64,000 nucleotides of DNA from DASYPQ01 sp046155895 (GTDB lineage: Bacteria > Planctomycetota > UBA1135 > GCA-002686595): the NCBI GenBank assembly GCA_046155895.1, contig JBJXFB010000032.1, forward strand, positions 1-64,000, written 5' to 3'. Position 1 is the stretch's first letter. Every line of letters begins with the position of its first letter. The notes beneath the pieces are model-generated. The model made no database searches, was not told the origin of the DNA, and saw only the letters and a list, made by a program, of their open reading frames with translations. A program made the position numbers and the translations under genes. Positions 1 to 7,851 of the stretch are shown here, piece by piece.

Positions 1-423
1 GCTCGTGCAGCCCAGCATGTAGGCGTAGTTGCCGCCCATGCAGAAGCCGACCGCGCCCAGGCGCCGCGCGTCGACGCCCGGATCCTTCGCGAGGTGCTCG
101 AGCGCGCCCTCGAGATCGCCGAGCACCAGCCGGTCGGGCAGGCTCGCGCCCGCGGCGCGCACCTGGTCCATCGTCCAGATCGGCGAGGGATCCTCCGCGC
201 TCGGTCGCGGGCCTGGCGGACCTCCTTCGCGCGAGTAGAGATCCGGCGCGAGGACGACGAAGCCCTCCCGGGCGAGCCTCTCCGTCATCCCGCGGATGTG
301 CGGATCGATCCCGAAGACCTCCTGGACGAGCACGATTCCGGGCAGGCGACCCGCCGAAGCGGTCTCGGGCCGCGCCAGGACCCCGCCGATCTCGTCGCCG
401 CCGTGGCCGCGGAACCGGATCAT
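1..423 (-). CDS. Dienelactone hydrolase family protein (C-terminus outside window)
   Basis: The 141 visible residues begin MIRFRGHGGDEIGG and show an alpha/beta hydrolase N-terminal half: the strand VLVQEVFGI with the Glu typical of dienelactone hydrolases, the segment VLAPDLY, and a nucleophile elbow GFCMGGNYAY with Cys as the likely nucleophile. The family hydrolyses dienelactones or related carboxylic esters in the cytoplasm. The coding sequence runs off the left edge, so the catalytic Asp and His are not seen. The start codon overlaps the stop of the upstream kynureninase-like gene by one base (TGATG), so translational coupling is likely. The family assignment is good; the substrate is unknown. 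Confidence 0.85.
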   Translation of the reverse strand, partial: MIRFRGHGGDEIGGVLARPETASAGRLPGIVLVQEVFGIDPHIRGMTERLAREGFVVLAPDLYSREGGPPGPRPSAEDPSPIWTMDQVRAAGASLPDRLVLGDLEGALEHLAKDPGVDARRLGAVGFCMGGNYAYMLGCTS

Positions 424-1613
424 CAGTAGCGCGAGGTCGACGCCACGTGGCTCGTCCAGCGCCGTTTCTCGCGCAGCTCCACCAGCGTCTCCACGAACTC
501 TTCGAGCTCGTCCTCGAGCGTGTAGAAGTGCGGCGAGACGCGGATCCCCGCGTCGGGGCGGTGATCGACGAGGATCCCGCGCTCCTCGAGCGCCTTCACG
601 AACGCCGGGCCGTTCTCCTCGGGGCGCAGGCCCACGGTGAGCGTGCCGCCGCGCCGCCGCGAATCCCTCGGGCTGCGGATCGGGAAGCCGGCGGATTCCA
701 GCCCCTGCCAGAGACGTTCCGTCAGCCGGATCGAGTGCGCGCGGATCTCCTCGACGCCGGCCTCGAGCACGACCTCGTAGCCCGCCGTGGCCGCGAGGAA
801 CGCCGCCACGGACGGCGTCCCGTGCAACATGCGGCGGATGTCGTGCGCGTAGCGCTGCGGGCCCGTCTCGAACGCGAACGGCTCCTCGTGCGCGGCCCAG
901 CCTGTGATGCGCGGCTCCAGCTTCGGCAGGAGATCGGGCCGGACGTAGAGGTACGCCGCTCCCGGTCCGCCGCAAAGCCACTTCACCGAGCCGCCGCAGA
1001 CCATGTCGACGCCGAGCGCGCGCACGTCGACGGGAACCGTGCCCGTCGCCTGGTACGCGTCGAGCAGGACGATCGCGCCCACCTTCTTCGCCTTCGCGCA
1101 GATCGCCTGCGCGTCGAGGAGGTTGTTGGTCTTGTACTGCACGAGGCTGATCGGGACGATCAGCGTCTCCTCGCTGATCGCCTCGAGGAGGCGCTGCATG
1201 TCGATCTCGACGCCTTCCGTCGGGACCGTGACGATCTTCGCGCCGCGCGAGCGCATCCCCTCCCACACGTACATGTTCGAGGGGAATTCCTGGTCGGTGT
1301 AGACGACCTGGTTGCGCTTGCCCGAGAAGTCGAGGCAGCTCGCGACGAGCGCCTGGATCACGGAGACGTTCTGGTGCATGACGACGGAGCCCGCGGGTGC
1401 GTTGATCACGCGCCCGAGGACGTTCCCGACGTCGATCGGCGAGGTCCACCAGCCCTCGCCCCACGCGCGCACGCCGCGCTGCGCCCACTGGTCGGCGAAG
1501 GCTCGGAGCTTCCCGTACACCGTCTCGGGCATCGCGCCGAGGCTGTGGTTCACGAGGTAGGTCGTGCTCTCGAGGATCGGGAAGCGTGAGCGCCAGCGTT
1601 CAGGATCGTGCAT
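423..1613 (-). CDS. Kynureninase-like aminotransferase class V protein
   Basis: This 396-residue protein is a fold-type I, PLP-dependent class V enzyme. The probable PLP lysine lies in GSVKWLCGGPG (about residues 208-218), preceded by the Asp-containing strand VLLDAYQATG, and followed by LEPRITGW, as in kynureninase-like proteins. Members of the family cleave kynurenine or act as desulfurases or epimerases, and the exact reaction cannot be fixed from sequence. It sits between a thioredoxin-like ferredoxin, whose 3' end it overlaps by 14 bases, and a dienelactone hydrolase. RidA and beta-oxidation genes lie further upstream, consistent with amino acid or aromatic breakdown. Tryptophan catabolism is an inference only. 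Confidence 0.8.
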   Translation of the reverse strand: MHDPERWRSRFPILESTTYLVNHSLGAMPETVYGKLRAFADQWAQRGVRAWGEGWWTSPIDVGNVLGRVINAPAGSVVMHQNVSVIQALVASCLDFSGKRNQVVYTDQEFPSNMYVWEGMRSRGAKIVTVPTEGVEIDMQRLLEAISEETLIVPISLVQYKTNNLLDAQAICAKAKKVGAIVLLDAYQATGTVPVDVRALGVDMVCGGSVKWLCGGPGAAYLYVRPDLLPKLEPRITGWAAHEEPFAFETGPQRYAHDIRRMLHGTPSVAAFLAATAGYEVVLEAGVEEIRAHSIRLTERLWQGLESAGFPIRSPRDSRRRGGTLTVGLRPEENGPAFVKALEERGILVDHRPDAGIRVSPHFYTLEDELEEFVETLVELREKRRWTSHVASTSRY

Positions 1614-1962
1614 CGGACCTCCTCGCCGGATCGATCCCGGTCAGCTTCTCGGGAGGAAGCACCAACCGCTCGACCGGCCGGCCGCCCACGATGTGCTGCG
1701 ACACGATCTCCTCGACGTCGGCCACCGTGACGTGCCCGTACCAGGTCGCTTCGGGGTACACGACGACCGTGACGCCCTGCGCGCACTGGTCGAGGCACAT
1801 CGCCTTGTTCGCGCGCACGATGCGCTTCAATCCGCGCTCGTGGAGCTTCGCCTTGAACGCCGAGGCGACGTCCCGGCTCCCCTTCGACGCGCAGCACCCC
1901 TTCGGGTCGGAAGGGTCGCGCTCGTTGACGCAGATGAAGACGTGCTTCTGGAATGTCGCCAT
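1600..1962 (-). CDS. Thioredoxin-like 2Fe-2S ferredoxin
   Basis: The 120-residue protein has the layout of thioredoxin-fold [2Fe-2S] ferredoxins: an N-terminal HVFICVNERD strand with the first Cys, a CCASKGS turn, and a second pair in AMCLDQCAQGVTVVVYP. The following ATWYGHVTVADVEEIVSQHI helix is also typical. Such proteins carry single electrons in the cytoplasm. The gene overlaps the start of the kynureninase-like gene by 14 bases and follows the acyl-CoA dehydrogenase gene by about 30 bases, so it is part of the same minus-strand operon. The electron donor and acceptor are not known. Confidence 0.85.
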   Translation of the reverse strand: MATFQKHVFICVNERDPSDPKGCCASKGSRDVASAFKAKLHERGLKRIVRANKAMCLDQCAQGVTVVVYPEATWYGHVTVADVEEIVSQHIVGGRPVERLVLPPEKLTGIDPARRSDARS

Positions 1963-1992
1963 GAGGTACCCGGTGTCGCGAGCCAGGATAAC

Positions 1993-3150
1993 CTACGGCT
2001 CCCCCAGGACCTCTTTCGCCAGCACGAGCTTCTGGATCTCGCTCGTGCCCTCGTAGATCCGCAGCGCGCGCGCCTCGCGGAAAAGGCGCTCCACGACGCT
2101 GCCGCGCTTCACGCCGAGACCTCCGAAGTGCTGGACGGCGCGGTCGCAGATCCATGAGGCCGTCTCCGTGGCGAAGAGCTTCGCGCGCGCGACCTCGGCG
2201 GAGGCGCGATCGCCGCGATCGACGGCCACGGCGGCCTCGGTGACGAGGAGCTGCGACGCGCGCAGCCGCACGTCCATCTCGGCCAGGTCGAAGCGGAGGG
2301 CCTGGAAGGCCGACAAGGGCCGTCCGAACTGCTTGCGGGCCTTCAGACGCTCCTTCGATTCGTCGAGCGCGCGCCGCGAGAATCCGTTCGCGGCCGCGGC
2401 GACCGACGTGCGGAACCGGCCGAGGGTCGCGAGCGCGATCTCGAGGCCCTGGCCCTCCTCCCCGAGCAGATCGCCCGGGCCTACCTCCGCGTCATTGAAC
2501 ATCACGTCGCCGATCGGGTGGGGCGCCATGACCTCGAAACGCGCGACCTCGAGCCCGCGCGCGGTCGCGGGAACGTGGAACATCGACAGGCCCTCGCTCT
2601 CCCCGGCCTTGCCCGAAGTGCGCGCGAGCACCGTGTAGAAGCTCGCGACGCCCGCGTTCGAAATGAAGGTCTTCTTCCCGGAGAGGCGCCAGCCCCTCTT
2701 GGCCTTCGTCGCCGCGGTCGCGATGTCCCCGAGACTCGATCCCGCGTCCGGTTCGGTCAGCGCGAACGCCGCGACCGCCTGCCCGCGAGCGACCCGGGGG
2801 AGGACCTTCCCGCGGAGCTCCGCGCTCCCGCCGAGCGCGATCGGGTACGAGCCGAGGCCCTGCAGCACGAACACGACGTCGAGCATGCCCGAATGCCACG
2901 CCAGCTCGTCGCGCACCGCGCACAGCGCGCGGACGCTGACTTCCTCCTTGTCGGCGAGGTCGTTCTTGGCGCCTCCGTCGCGCGCGGGGACGGTCCAGCC
3001 GAGGAGACCGGATTTCGCGAGGGCGGCGAGCGCCGCGCGAGCTGACTCGGTCTCGTCGAGGCCCGTTTCCCTCGTGACCGCGCTCTCGCCCGTCTGCCGC
3101 GCGAGCAGCGTCAGCGCGCTCAGCACCGATTCGGGACTGGCGCGGCTCAT
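1993..3150 (-). CDS. Acyl-CoA dehydrogenase
   Basis: A 385-residue flavoprotein that oxidises acyl-CoA thioesters to 2-enoyl-CoA and passes electrons to ETF. The usual landmarks are present: AFALTEPDAGSSLGD at the FAD-binding middle domain, KKTFISNAG, the RKQFGRPLSAFQALRFDLAEM helix, and the catalytic Glu in RIYEGTSEIQ near the C-terminus. The reading frame is open further upstream, but the ATG at 3150 was chosen because it forms an ATGA overlap with the stop of the enoyl-CoA hydratase gene and gives the usual family length. It shares an operon with hydratase, RidA and SDR genes. Chain length or branched-chain preference cannot be read from the sequence. Confidence 0.93.
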   Translation of the reverse strand: MSRASPESVLSALTLLARQTGESAVTRETGLDETESARAALAALAKSGLLGWTVPARDGGAKNDLADKEEVSVRALCAVRDELAWHSGMLDVVFVLQGLGSYPIALGGSAELRGKVLPRVARGQAVAAFALTEPDAGSSLGDIATAATKAKRGWRLSGKKTFISNAGVASFYTVLARTSGKAGESEGLSMFHVPATARGLEVARFEVMAPHPIGDVMFNDAEVGPGDLLGEEGQGLEIALATLGRFRTSVAAAANGFSRRALDESKERLKARKQFGRPLSAFQALRFDLAEMDVRLRASQLLVTEAAVAVDRGDRASAEVARAKLFATETASWICDRAVQHFGGLGVKRGSVVERLFREARALRIYEGTSEIQKLVLAKEVLGEP

Positions 3151-3971
3151 GAACTCGGGGCACTCGCCGCGCCGGGAGCATTCTTCACGAAATCCGCGGG
3201 ACGCTTCTCGACGAACGCCGCGTGCGCCTCGTGGTAGTCGGGGTGCTTCATGCACTCGGCCTGGATCCAGGCCTCGGCCTGGAGGGCCTCCGTGAAGGTC
3301 ATCGAGGCCTCCGCGTTCAGCATGCGCTTCGTGACCGCCAGCCCGAGCGAGGGGCCGGAGGCGAGGCGACCAGCCCAATGCGCGGTGCGCTCCGCGAGCT
3401 TCTCCGGGGGTACGACCTCGTTGTAGAGGCCGATCTCGTGCGCACGCTGGGCCGAGATGAACTCGCCCGTCATGAGCATCTCGCTAGCCAGCCCGAGGCC
3501 GACGATGCGAGGGAGCAGCCAAGCCGCGCCCATGTCGGCGCCGGAGAGGCCGACCTTGGTGAAGAGGAAGGCGATCTTGGCGGTTTCGCTGGCGACGCGG
3601 ACGTCTGCCGCGGCCGCCATGACCGCCCCCGCGCCGCAGGTCGTGCCGTTCAAGGACGCGATGATCGGCTTCTCGAGCGCGCGCATGTTCTCGATCAGCT
3701 TGCAGGTGAGGCGCGTGAACGCGTTGACCTCCGCATCGCTGGCTTCGAGGAGGCGTCCGATGATGTCGCGGACGTCGCCGCCCGTGCAGAACGCGCGTCC
3801 CGTGCCCGTCAGCACGACGGCGCGGACGGTGTCGCGCTTCGCCAGGCGCTCGAACGTGTCGGTCAGCTCGCGGTAGGTGTCGAAGGTGAGGGCGTTCAGA
3901 CGCTCGGGCCGCTCGAGCCGCAGCGTGGCGACGCCGTCGGCCTCGGTATAGCGGAAGTGGGTGGTCTTCAT
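3147..3971 (-). CDS. Enoyl-CoA hydratase/isomerase family protein
   Basis: This 274-residue crotonase-fold protein contains the two oxyanion-hole segments GRAFCTGGDVRDI and SLNGTTCGAGAVMAAAADVRVAS, followed by LSGADMGAAWLLPRIVG. The fold is shared by hydratases, isomerases and hydrolases of acyl-CoA thioesters, so the reaction is probable rather than certain. The start ATG at 3971 follows the RidA gene by about nine bases. The stop overlaps the acyl-CoA dehydrogenase start, which places hydratase and dehydrogenase under coupled translation. Together they would supply two successive beta-oxidation steps. Confidence 0.92.
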   Translation of the reverse strand: MKTTHFRYTEADGVATLRLERPERLNALTFDTYRELTDTFERLAKRDTVRAVVLTGTGRAFCTGGDVRDIIGRLLEASDAEVNAFTRLTCKLIENMRALEKPIIASLNGTTCGAGAVMAAAADVRVASETAKIAFLFTKVGLSGADMGAAWLLPRIVGLGLASEMLMTGEFISAQRAHEIGLYNEVVPPEKLAERTAHWAGRLASGPSLGLAVTKRMLNAEASMTFTEALQAEAWIQAECMKHPDYHEAHAAFVEKRPADFVKNAPGAASAPSS

Positions 3972-3980
3972 GATCGATCC

Positions 3981-4385
3981 TCACGCGAGCGCGGCGGTCG
4001 CCTCGATCTCCACCAGTGCGCCCTCCTCGAGCAGATCCGCGACCTGCACCAGCGCCAGCGCGGGGAAGTGCTTTCCCACGATCTCGCGCCAGGCCGCGCC
4101 GACTTCCGCGGTCTTGGCCGAGTACTGGCGCTTGTCCTTCACGTAGATCGTCATCCGGACGATCTGGTCGGGCGCTCCGCCCGCCGCGCGCACGACCGCG
4201 ACGACGTTGCGCAGGGCCTGCGCGAACTGCGCGGCGAAGTCGCCAGTTCCGACGAGCCGGTGCCGGTCGTCCCAGGCGATCTGCCCGGCCACGCACAGCA
4301 TCTTCGAGGCTCCGCTCACGAGCACGCCGTCGCTGTAGCCCTTCGGCCGCGGCCATCCCGCCGGCTCGATCGCCTCGATCTTCAA
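3981..4385 (-). CDS. RidA (YjgF/YER057c/UK114) family protein
   Basis: The 134-residue sequence matches the RidA fold: N-terminal GYSDGVLVSGASKMLCVAGQ, the central FAAQFAQALRNVVAVVRAAGGAPDQIVRMTIYV stretch, and a C-terminal VEIEATAAL strand. RidA proteins hydrolyse reactive enamine or imine intermediates made by PLP enzymes. The usual catalytic Arg before the last strand is not obvious here (LVQVADLLEEGALVEIE has none at that position), so this may belong to a subgroup without classical deaminase activity. It lies between the SDR and hydratase genes in a catabolic operon that also encodes a PLP enzyme. Confidence 0.85.
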   Translation of the reverse strand: MKIEAIEPAGWPRPKGYSDGVLVSGASKMLCVAGQIAWDDRHRLVGTGDFAAQFAQALRNVVAVVRAAGGAPDQIVRMTIYVKDKRQYSAKTAEVGAAWREIVGKHFPALALVQVADLLEEGALVEIEATAALA

Positions 4386-4389
4386 CGCC

Positions 4390-5202
4390 TCACCGCCAGA
4401 CGGCCGTCTTCTCCGCTGGGAGGACGCCCTTCCCGCCGACGAGCTCGACGATCATGCCGTTCGCTTCGCCCTGCAGGAGGTCCCACACGGCCTGCGCGAC
4501 CTCGTCGACGCTGACCAGGGTCCCGCCCGGGTTCTGCGAGGCGAGGAACTTCCTCACTTCCTCCTTGGTCTTGTTCGTCTTCTCCATGATCCGCGCGATC
4601 GATTCATCCGTCATCGGCGAATCGACGTAGTGCGGGCAGACGACGTTCATCGTGACCGGGCCCTTGCGCAGCTCCTGCGCCGCCGCCTGGCTGTAGCCGA
4701 CGAGCGCGTGCTTGCTGGCGCCGTACGCGGCCGCGTAGGCGTAGCTCTTGATCCCCGCCGACGACGCGATGTTCACGACGCGACCGTACTTGCGCTCGAG
4801 CATCCCCGGCACGAGGGCTTCGATCAGCCAGCGCGCGCCGTGGAAGTTCACGCGCATGTGCTCCTCGTACTGGTCGATCTCGCGGTCGCGCCCGTGTGCG
4901 AGGAACGGCGCGCTGTGCGCGATCCCCGCGTTGTTGACGAGCCAGTCGATCGGCCCGAGATCCAGAGCGAGCTTCCTCGCCTTCTCGACCGCCGGCGCCA
5001 CGCCCTCCCGGACGCCCACGTCGAACGTGAGCGGCCAGGCCTTTCCGCCGGTCGCTCGGATCGAGCTCGCGATCGAGGCGCAGGTGCTCGCGGTACGCGC
5101 CGCGACGATGACCGCGACCCCCTCGAGGGCGAGGCGACGGGCGATGGCCTCGCCGATACCCCGCCCGGCGCCCGTGACCAAGGCGACGTGCTGCTTGGGC
5201 AT
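4390..5202 (-). CDS. SDR family NAD(P)-dependent oxidoreductase
   Basis: A 270-residue classical short-chain dehydrogenase. The TGAGRGIG nucleotide-binding motif is at residues 10-17, NNAG at 90-93, Ser about 147-148, and the catalytic YxxxK pair at Tyr160 and Lys164. Such enzymes interconvert hydroxyl and keto groups; 3-hydroxyacyl-CoA or 3-hydroxybutyrate-type substrates would fit the neighbours. The frame extends far upstream, but the ATG at 5202 begins exactly with the expected MPKQHVALVTG strand, so the longer form is rejected. It is the first gene of the minus-strand catabolic operon. Confidence 0.93.
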   Translation of the reverse strand: MPKQHVALVTGAGRGIGEAIARRLALEGVAVIVAARTASTCASIASSIRATGGKAWPLTFDVGVREGVAPAVEKARKLALDLGPIDWLVNNAGIAHSAPFLAHGRDREIDQYEEHMRVNFHGARWLIEALVPGMLERKYGRVVNIASSAGIKSYAYAAAYGASKHALVGYSQAAAQELRKGPVTMNVVCPHYVDSPMTDESIARIMEKTNKTKEEVRKFLASQNPGGTLVSVDEVAQAVWDLLQGEANGMIVELVGGKGVLPAEKTAVWR

Positions 5203-5247
5203 GGCGGAGAGTGTGCGGTCGGGTGCGCCCCGGTTCCAGGACCAACA

Positions 5248-5287
5248 CGCCGGCCGTTTCGTCCCGGGAGCGGAACCGTGGCCGGCG
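5248..5287. other. Long GC-rich inverted repeat upstream of lipoprotein gene
   Basis: An outer 8-bp stem (CGCCGGCC with GGCCGGCG) continues after a three-base bulge into a 6-bp inner stem (GTTTCG with CGGAAC, one G-T pair). The element lies between two divergent genes and ends 18 bases before the plus-strand start at 5306. It could fold in the leader of that mRNA or mark an operator. No function is established. Confidence 0.35.
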
Positions 5288-5305
5288 GTACCCTGGGGGA
5301 GCATC

Positions 5306-6313
5306 ATGGAAGCTCGACGCCTGCGACTCCGCCTGCCTCGACGCTTGAAAAGCGCGCTCCTGGTACCGGTCCTCCTGCCCCTGGGCGGCTGCACGGCCGT
5401 GCGCCTGCCCCCGCACGAGGCGCCGAGCCGTTTCGGCGTCGTCCGCGCGGCCGATCCCGGAACCGCGCGCGAGTACGCGCGACTTCTCGACGACGTCGGA
5501 CCCTTCGTCGCAGGCGCGCTTCCGGGATTGGAGATCGAGCCCGTCGATCTGCGCATCGTGGGGGGCGTCTCGGGCCGCTACCACCCTTCGGCCCACCCCG
5601 AGTTCGCCGGCGCCGTCTTCGAGAGCGGTTCCGCGAAGTGGGTCGAGATGCGGTCCGACCTGGAGCCCGGTTCTCGCCGAGGCGTCCTGGCGCACGAGCT
5701 CGTCCACCATTGGCTCGGGCCGGCCTGGAGCGCTCTTCCTCCCGCGCTCGAGGACGGCCTGGCCGACGTCATCGGCGACGCCGTCCGGGAGGACGACACG
5801 CCGCGGGAGCGGATGATGGCCTTCATCGCCTGCTGGATCACCCTGAACGGCGAGCTGACGGTCGACCGCAACGCCACGGTCGTCGGCCGGCGGGACGGGC
5901 CGTTCTCCGTGACCTTCAAGGCGGAGGTCGAGCGGCTCGCTCCCGCGGAGATCCTGGACGTGATGGGCCGCGACCTGGAGGGCTACCACTCGATCGACCC
6001 TCGCCATTTCGCCGTGGTCACGGTGCTCTCGAGGCGGCTCCTGTCGAGGATCTCGGTCGACGAGCTCTTCGAGATCTGCCGCGCAGCCGGGGAAGAAGGC
6101 GAGACCCGGATTCCACCTGCACGAGTCTTCGCGGCGGCCGGCATCGACCCGCTCGATCTCCGGGACTGGAACGAGCTCCTGCTCGCGACCTACGACCTCG
6201 AGGAGCGCCGGGCGCTGCGCGAGGAGGTCCAGGTTCCTTGGAAGCCGCCGCATTCCGGCGGCACGGACGCCTTGGAATTTTCGATCCACCTGCAAGCCAC
6301 CGTCGAGTTCTGA
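5306..6313 (+). CDS. Putative HExxH metalloprotease-like lipoprotein
   Basis: A 335-residue predicted lipoprotein. The N-terminus has an Arg-rich start, a hydrophobic run and a lipobox-like LLPLGGC (Cys about residue 29). The segment VLAHELVHHWLG (near residue 130) carries an HExxH zinc motif with an additional His, followed by a helix with PALEDGLADVIGDAV in which a third ligand could reside, an arrangement common in gluzincin-type peptidases. I do not recognise a named family. The ATG at 5306 is preceded by GGGGGAG at a good distance, which favours it over upstream in-frame starts. The gene is followed after 16 bases by the flavin oxidoreductase gene. Confidence 0.75.
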   Translation: MEARRLRLRLPRRLKSALLVPVLLPLGGCTAVRLPPHEAPSRFGVVRAADPGTAREYARLLDDVGPFVAGALPGLEIEPVDLRIVGGVSGRYHPSAHPEFAGAVFESGSAKWVEMRSDLEPGSRRGVLAHELVHHWLGPAWSALPPALEDGLADVIGDAVREDDTPRERMMAFIACWITLNGELTVDRNATVVGRRDGPFSVTFKAEVERLAPAEILDVMGRDLEGYHSIDPRHFAVVTVLSRRLLSRISVDELFEICRAAGEEGETRIPPARVFAAAGIDPLDLRDWNELLLATYDLEERRALREEVQVPWKPPHSGGTDALEFSIHLQATVEF

Positions 6314-6329
6314 CCGGAAGCTCGTTCCG

Positions 6330-7844
6330 ATGAGCGAAGCCCCGCGTTCGACCTCCCCGCGTTCGTCCCACCCGGGTCTCGCGGCGATCCCTTCGACGCG
6401 CTGGCCGACGCGAGCAGAGGCTCGCGCGAGCCTCCTCTTCAGCCCGATCCGCCTCGGTCCGGTCCAGTCGCGCGCGCGCACCTGGGTGCCCGCGATGGTC
6501 CCGTGGCGGTCCGTCGAGGAGGGATTCGTCACGCGGGATCTCCTCGACTGGTACGGACGCTTCGCCGACGGGAGGCCCGGAACGCTCGTCGTCGAGGCAA
6601 CGGGCATCCGCGACGTCCCGAGCGGTCCGCTCCTGCGCATCGGCCACGATCGGTTCCTGCCGGGGCTCGCCGACCTCGTCGGGATCGTGCGCGAGCGATC
6701 CGGCGGCGAGACGCGCCTCTTCATCCAGATCATCGACTTCCTGTCCGTGAAGCGCCGGCCCGAAAAGGAGAAGTACGTCCGACGGTTCCTGGAGCTCCGC
6801 GAGGTGCACCGGGAACGCCTCGCCGCCGTCGAGGGCTTCGAGGAGGCCGCGCGCTCCGAGGACGCCGAAGTCCGCGAATCGCTCCTCGCGCTCCCGCACG
6901 AGGCGCTCCTGTCGATTCTCGAGCCGCGCGAGGTCGAGGCGCTCGAATTCGGCTACCGCGAACGCGTCGACGACATGCACCTCCCCCACGTCCGCGAGCT
7001 GCCGCGGGTGCTGCCGAAGACCTTCGCCGCCGCGGCGGCGCGCGCGGAGAAGGCCGGCTTCGACGGGGTCGAGCTGCACTTCGCGCACGCGTACACGATG
7101 GCGGGCTTCCTCTCGCGGCGGAACGAGCGCGACGACGGCTACGGGGGCAGCCGCGAGAACCGCGTGCGGCTTCCGCTCGAGGTCTTCCGCGCGGTCCGCG
7201 GCGCCGTCGGCGAGGGATTCGCCGTGGGCTGCCGCATCCTCTCCGACGAGGTGATCGAGGGCGGGAGCCGCGTCGAGGACGCGAGCGGCTACGCCGTCGA
7301 GCTCGCGCGCGCCGGCATCGACTTCATCTCCGTATCGAAGGGCGGCAAGTTCGAGGACGCCAAGCAGCCGAAGGTCGGCGAGGCGGTGTACCCGTACACG
7401 GGGAAGAGCGGGCTCGAGTGCATGCCGACGGTGAAGTACGCGCCGGAGGGACCCTTCGGGCGCAATCTCCCCCTCTCGCGGACGATCCGGGACGCCGTGC
7501 GCGCGGCCGGATTCGAGACGCCGATCGGCGGGGCGGGCGGGATCAACTCGTTCGAGCTCGCCGAGCGCGCGCTGCGCGAAGGCGACTGCGACTTCGTCGG
7601 CGCCGCGCGCCAGTCGCTCGCGGACCCGGACTGGTGGCGCAAGATCGAGGACGGCCGCGGCGCCGAGATCCGCCGCTGCATCTACACGAACTACTGCGAA
7701 GGCCTCGACCAGCAGCACAAGCAGGTGACCTGCCAGCTCTGGGACCGCGACTTCGAGACTCCGGATCCGGGCGTCGGGGACCGGTCCATCCGGAAGAGCC
7801 TCGACGGAAAGCGCCGGCTGGTGCCCCCGCCGTGGCCGGGCTGA
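6330..7844 (+). CDS. Old-yellow-enzyme-type NADH:flavin oxidoreductase
   Basis: The 504-residue protein has an FMN-binding TIM barrel of the OYE family. LFSPIRLGPV opens the barrel, GVELHFAHAY supplies the paired active-site His residues, GFLSRRNERDDGYGGS is the classic OYE signature, and IGGAGGINS with DFVGAARQSLADPDW forms the phosphate-binding end. The family reduces activated alkenes using NAD(P)H. A charged helical segment of about 80 residues (roughly 137-220) is inserted between the third barrel strand and the EL-PRVLPKTFAAAA helix, where typical members have only a short connection. No Fe-S cluster Cys motif of the 2,4-dienoyl-CoA reductase type is apparent. Confidence 0.9.
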   Translation: MSEAPRSTSPRSSHPGLAAIPSTRWPTRAEARASLLFSPIRLGPVQSRARTWVPAMVPWRSVEEGFVTRDLLDWYGRFADGRPGTLVVEATGIRDVPSGPLLRIGHDRFLPGLADLVGIVRERSGGETRLFIQIIDFLSVKRRPEKEKYVRRFLELREVHRERLAAVEGFEEAARSEDAEVRESLLALPHEALLSILEPREVEALEFGYRERVDDMHLPHVRELPRVLPKTFAAAAARAEKAGFDGVELHFAHAYTMAGFLSRRNERDDGYGGSRENRVRLPLEVFRAVRGAVGEGFAVGCRILSDEVIEGGSRVEDASGYAVELARAGIDFISVSKGGKFEDAKQPKVGEAVYPYTGKSGLECMPTVKYAPEGPFGRNLPLSRTIRDAVRAAGFETPIGGAGGINSFELAERALREGDCDFVGAARQSLADPDWWRKIEDGRGAEIRRCIYTNYCEGLDQQHKQVTCQLWDRDFETPDPGVGDRSIRKSLDGKRRLVPPPWPG

Positions 7845-7851
7845 AGCTGCG

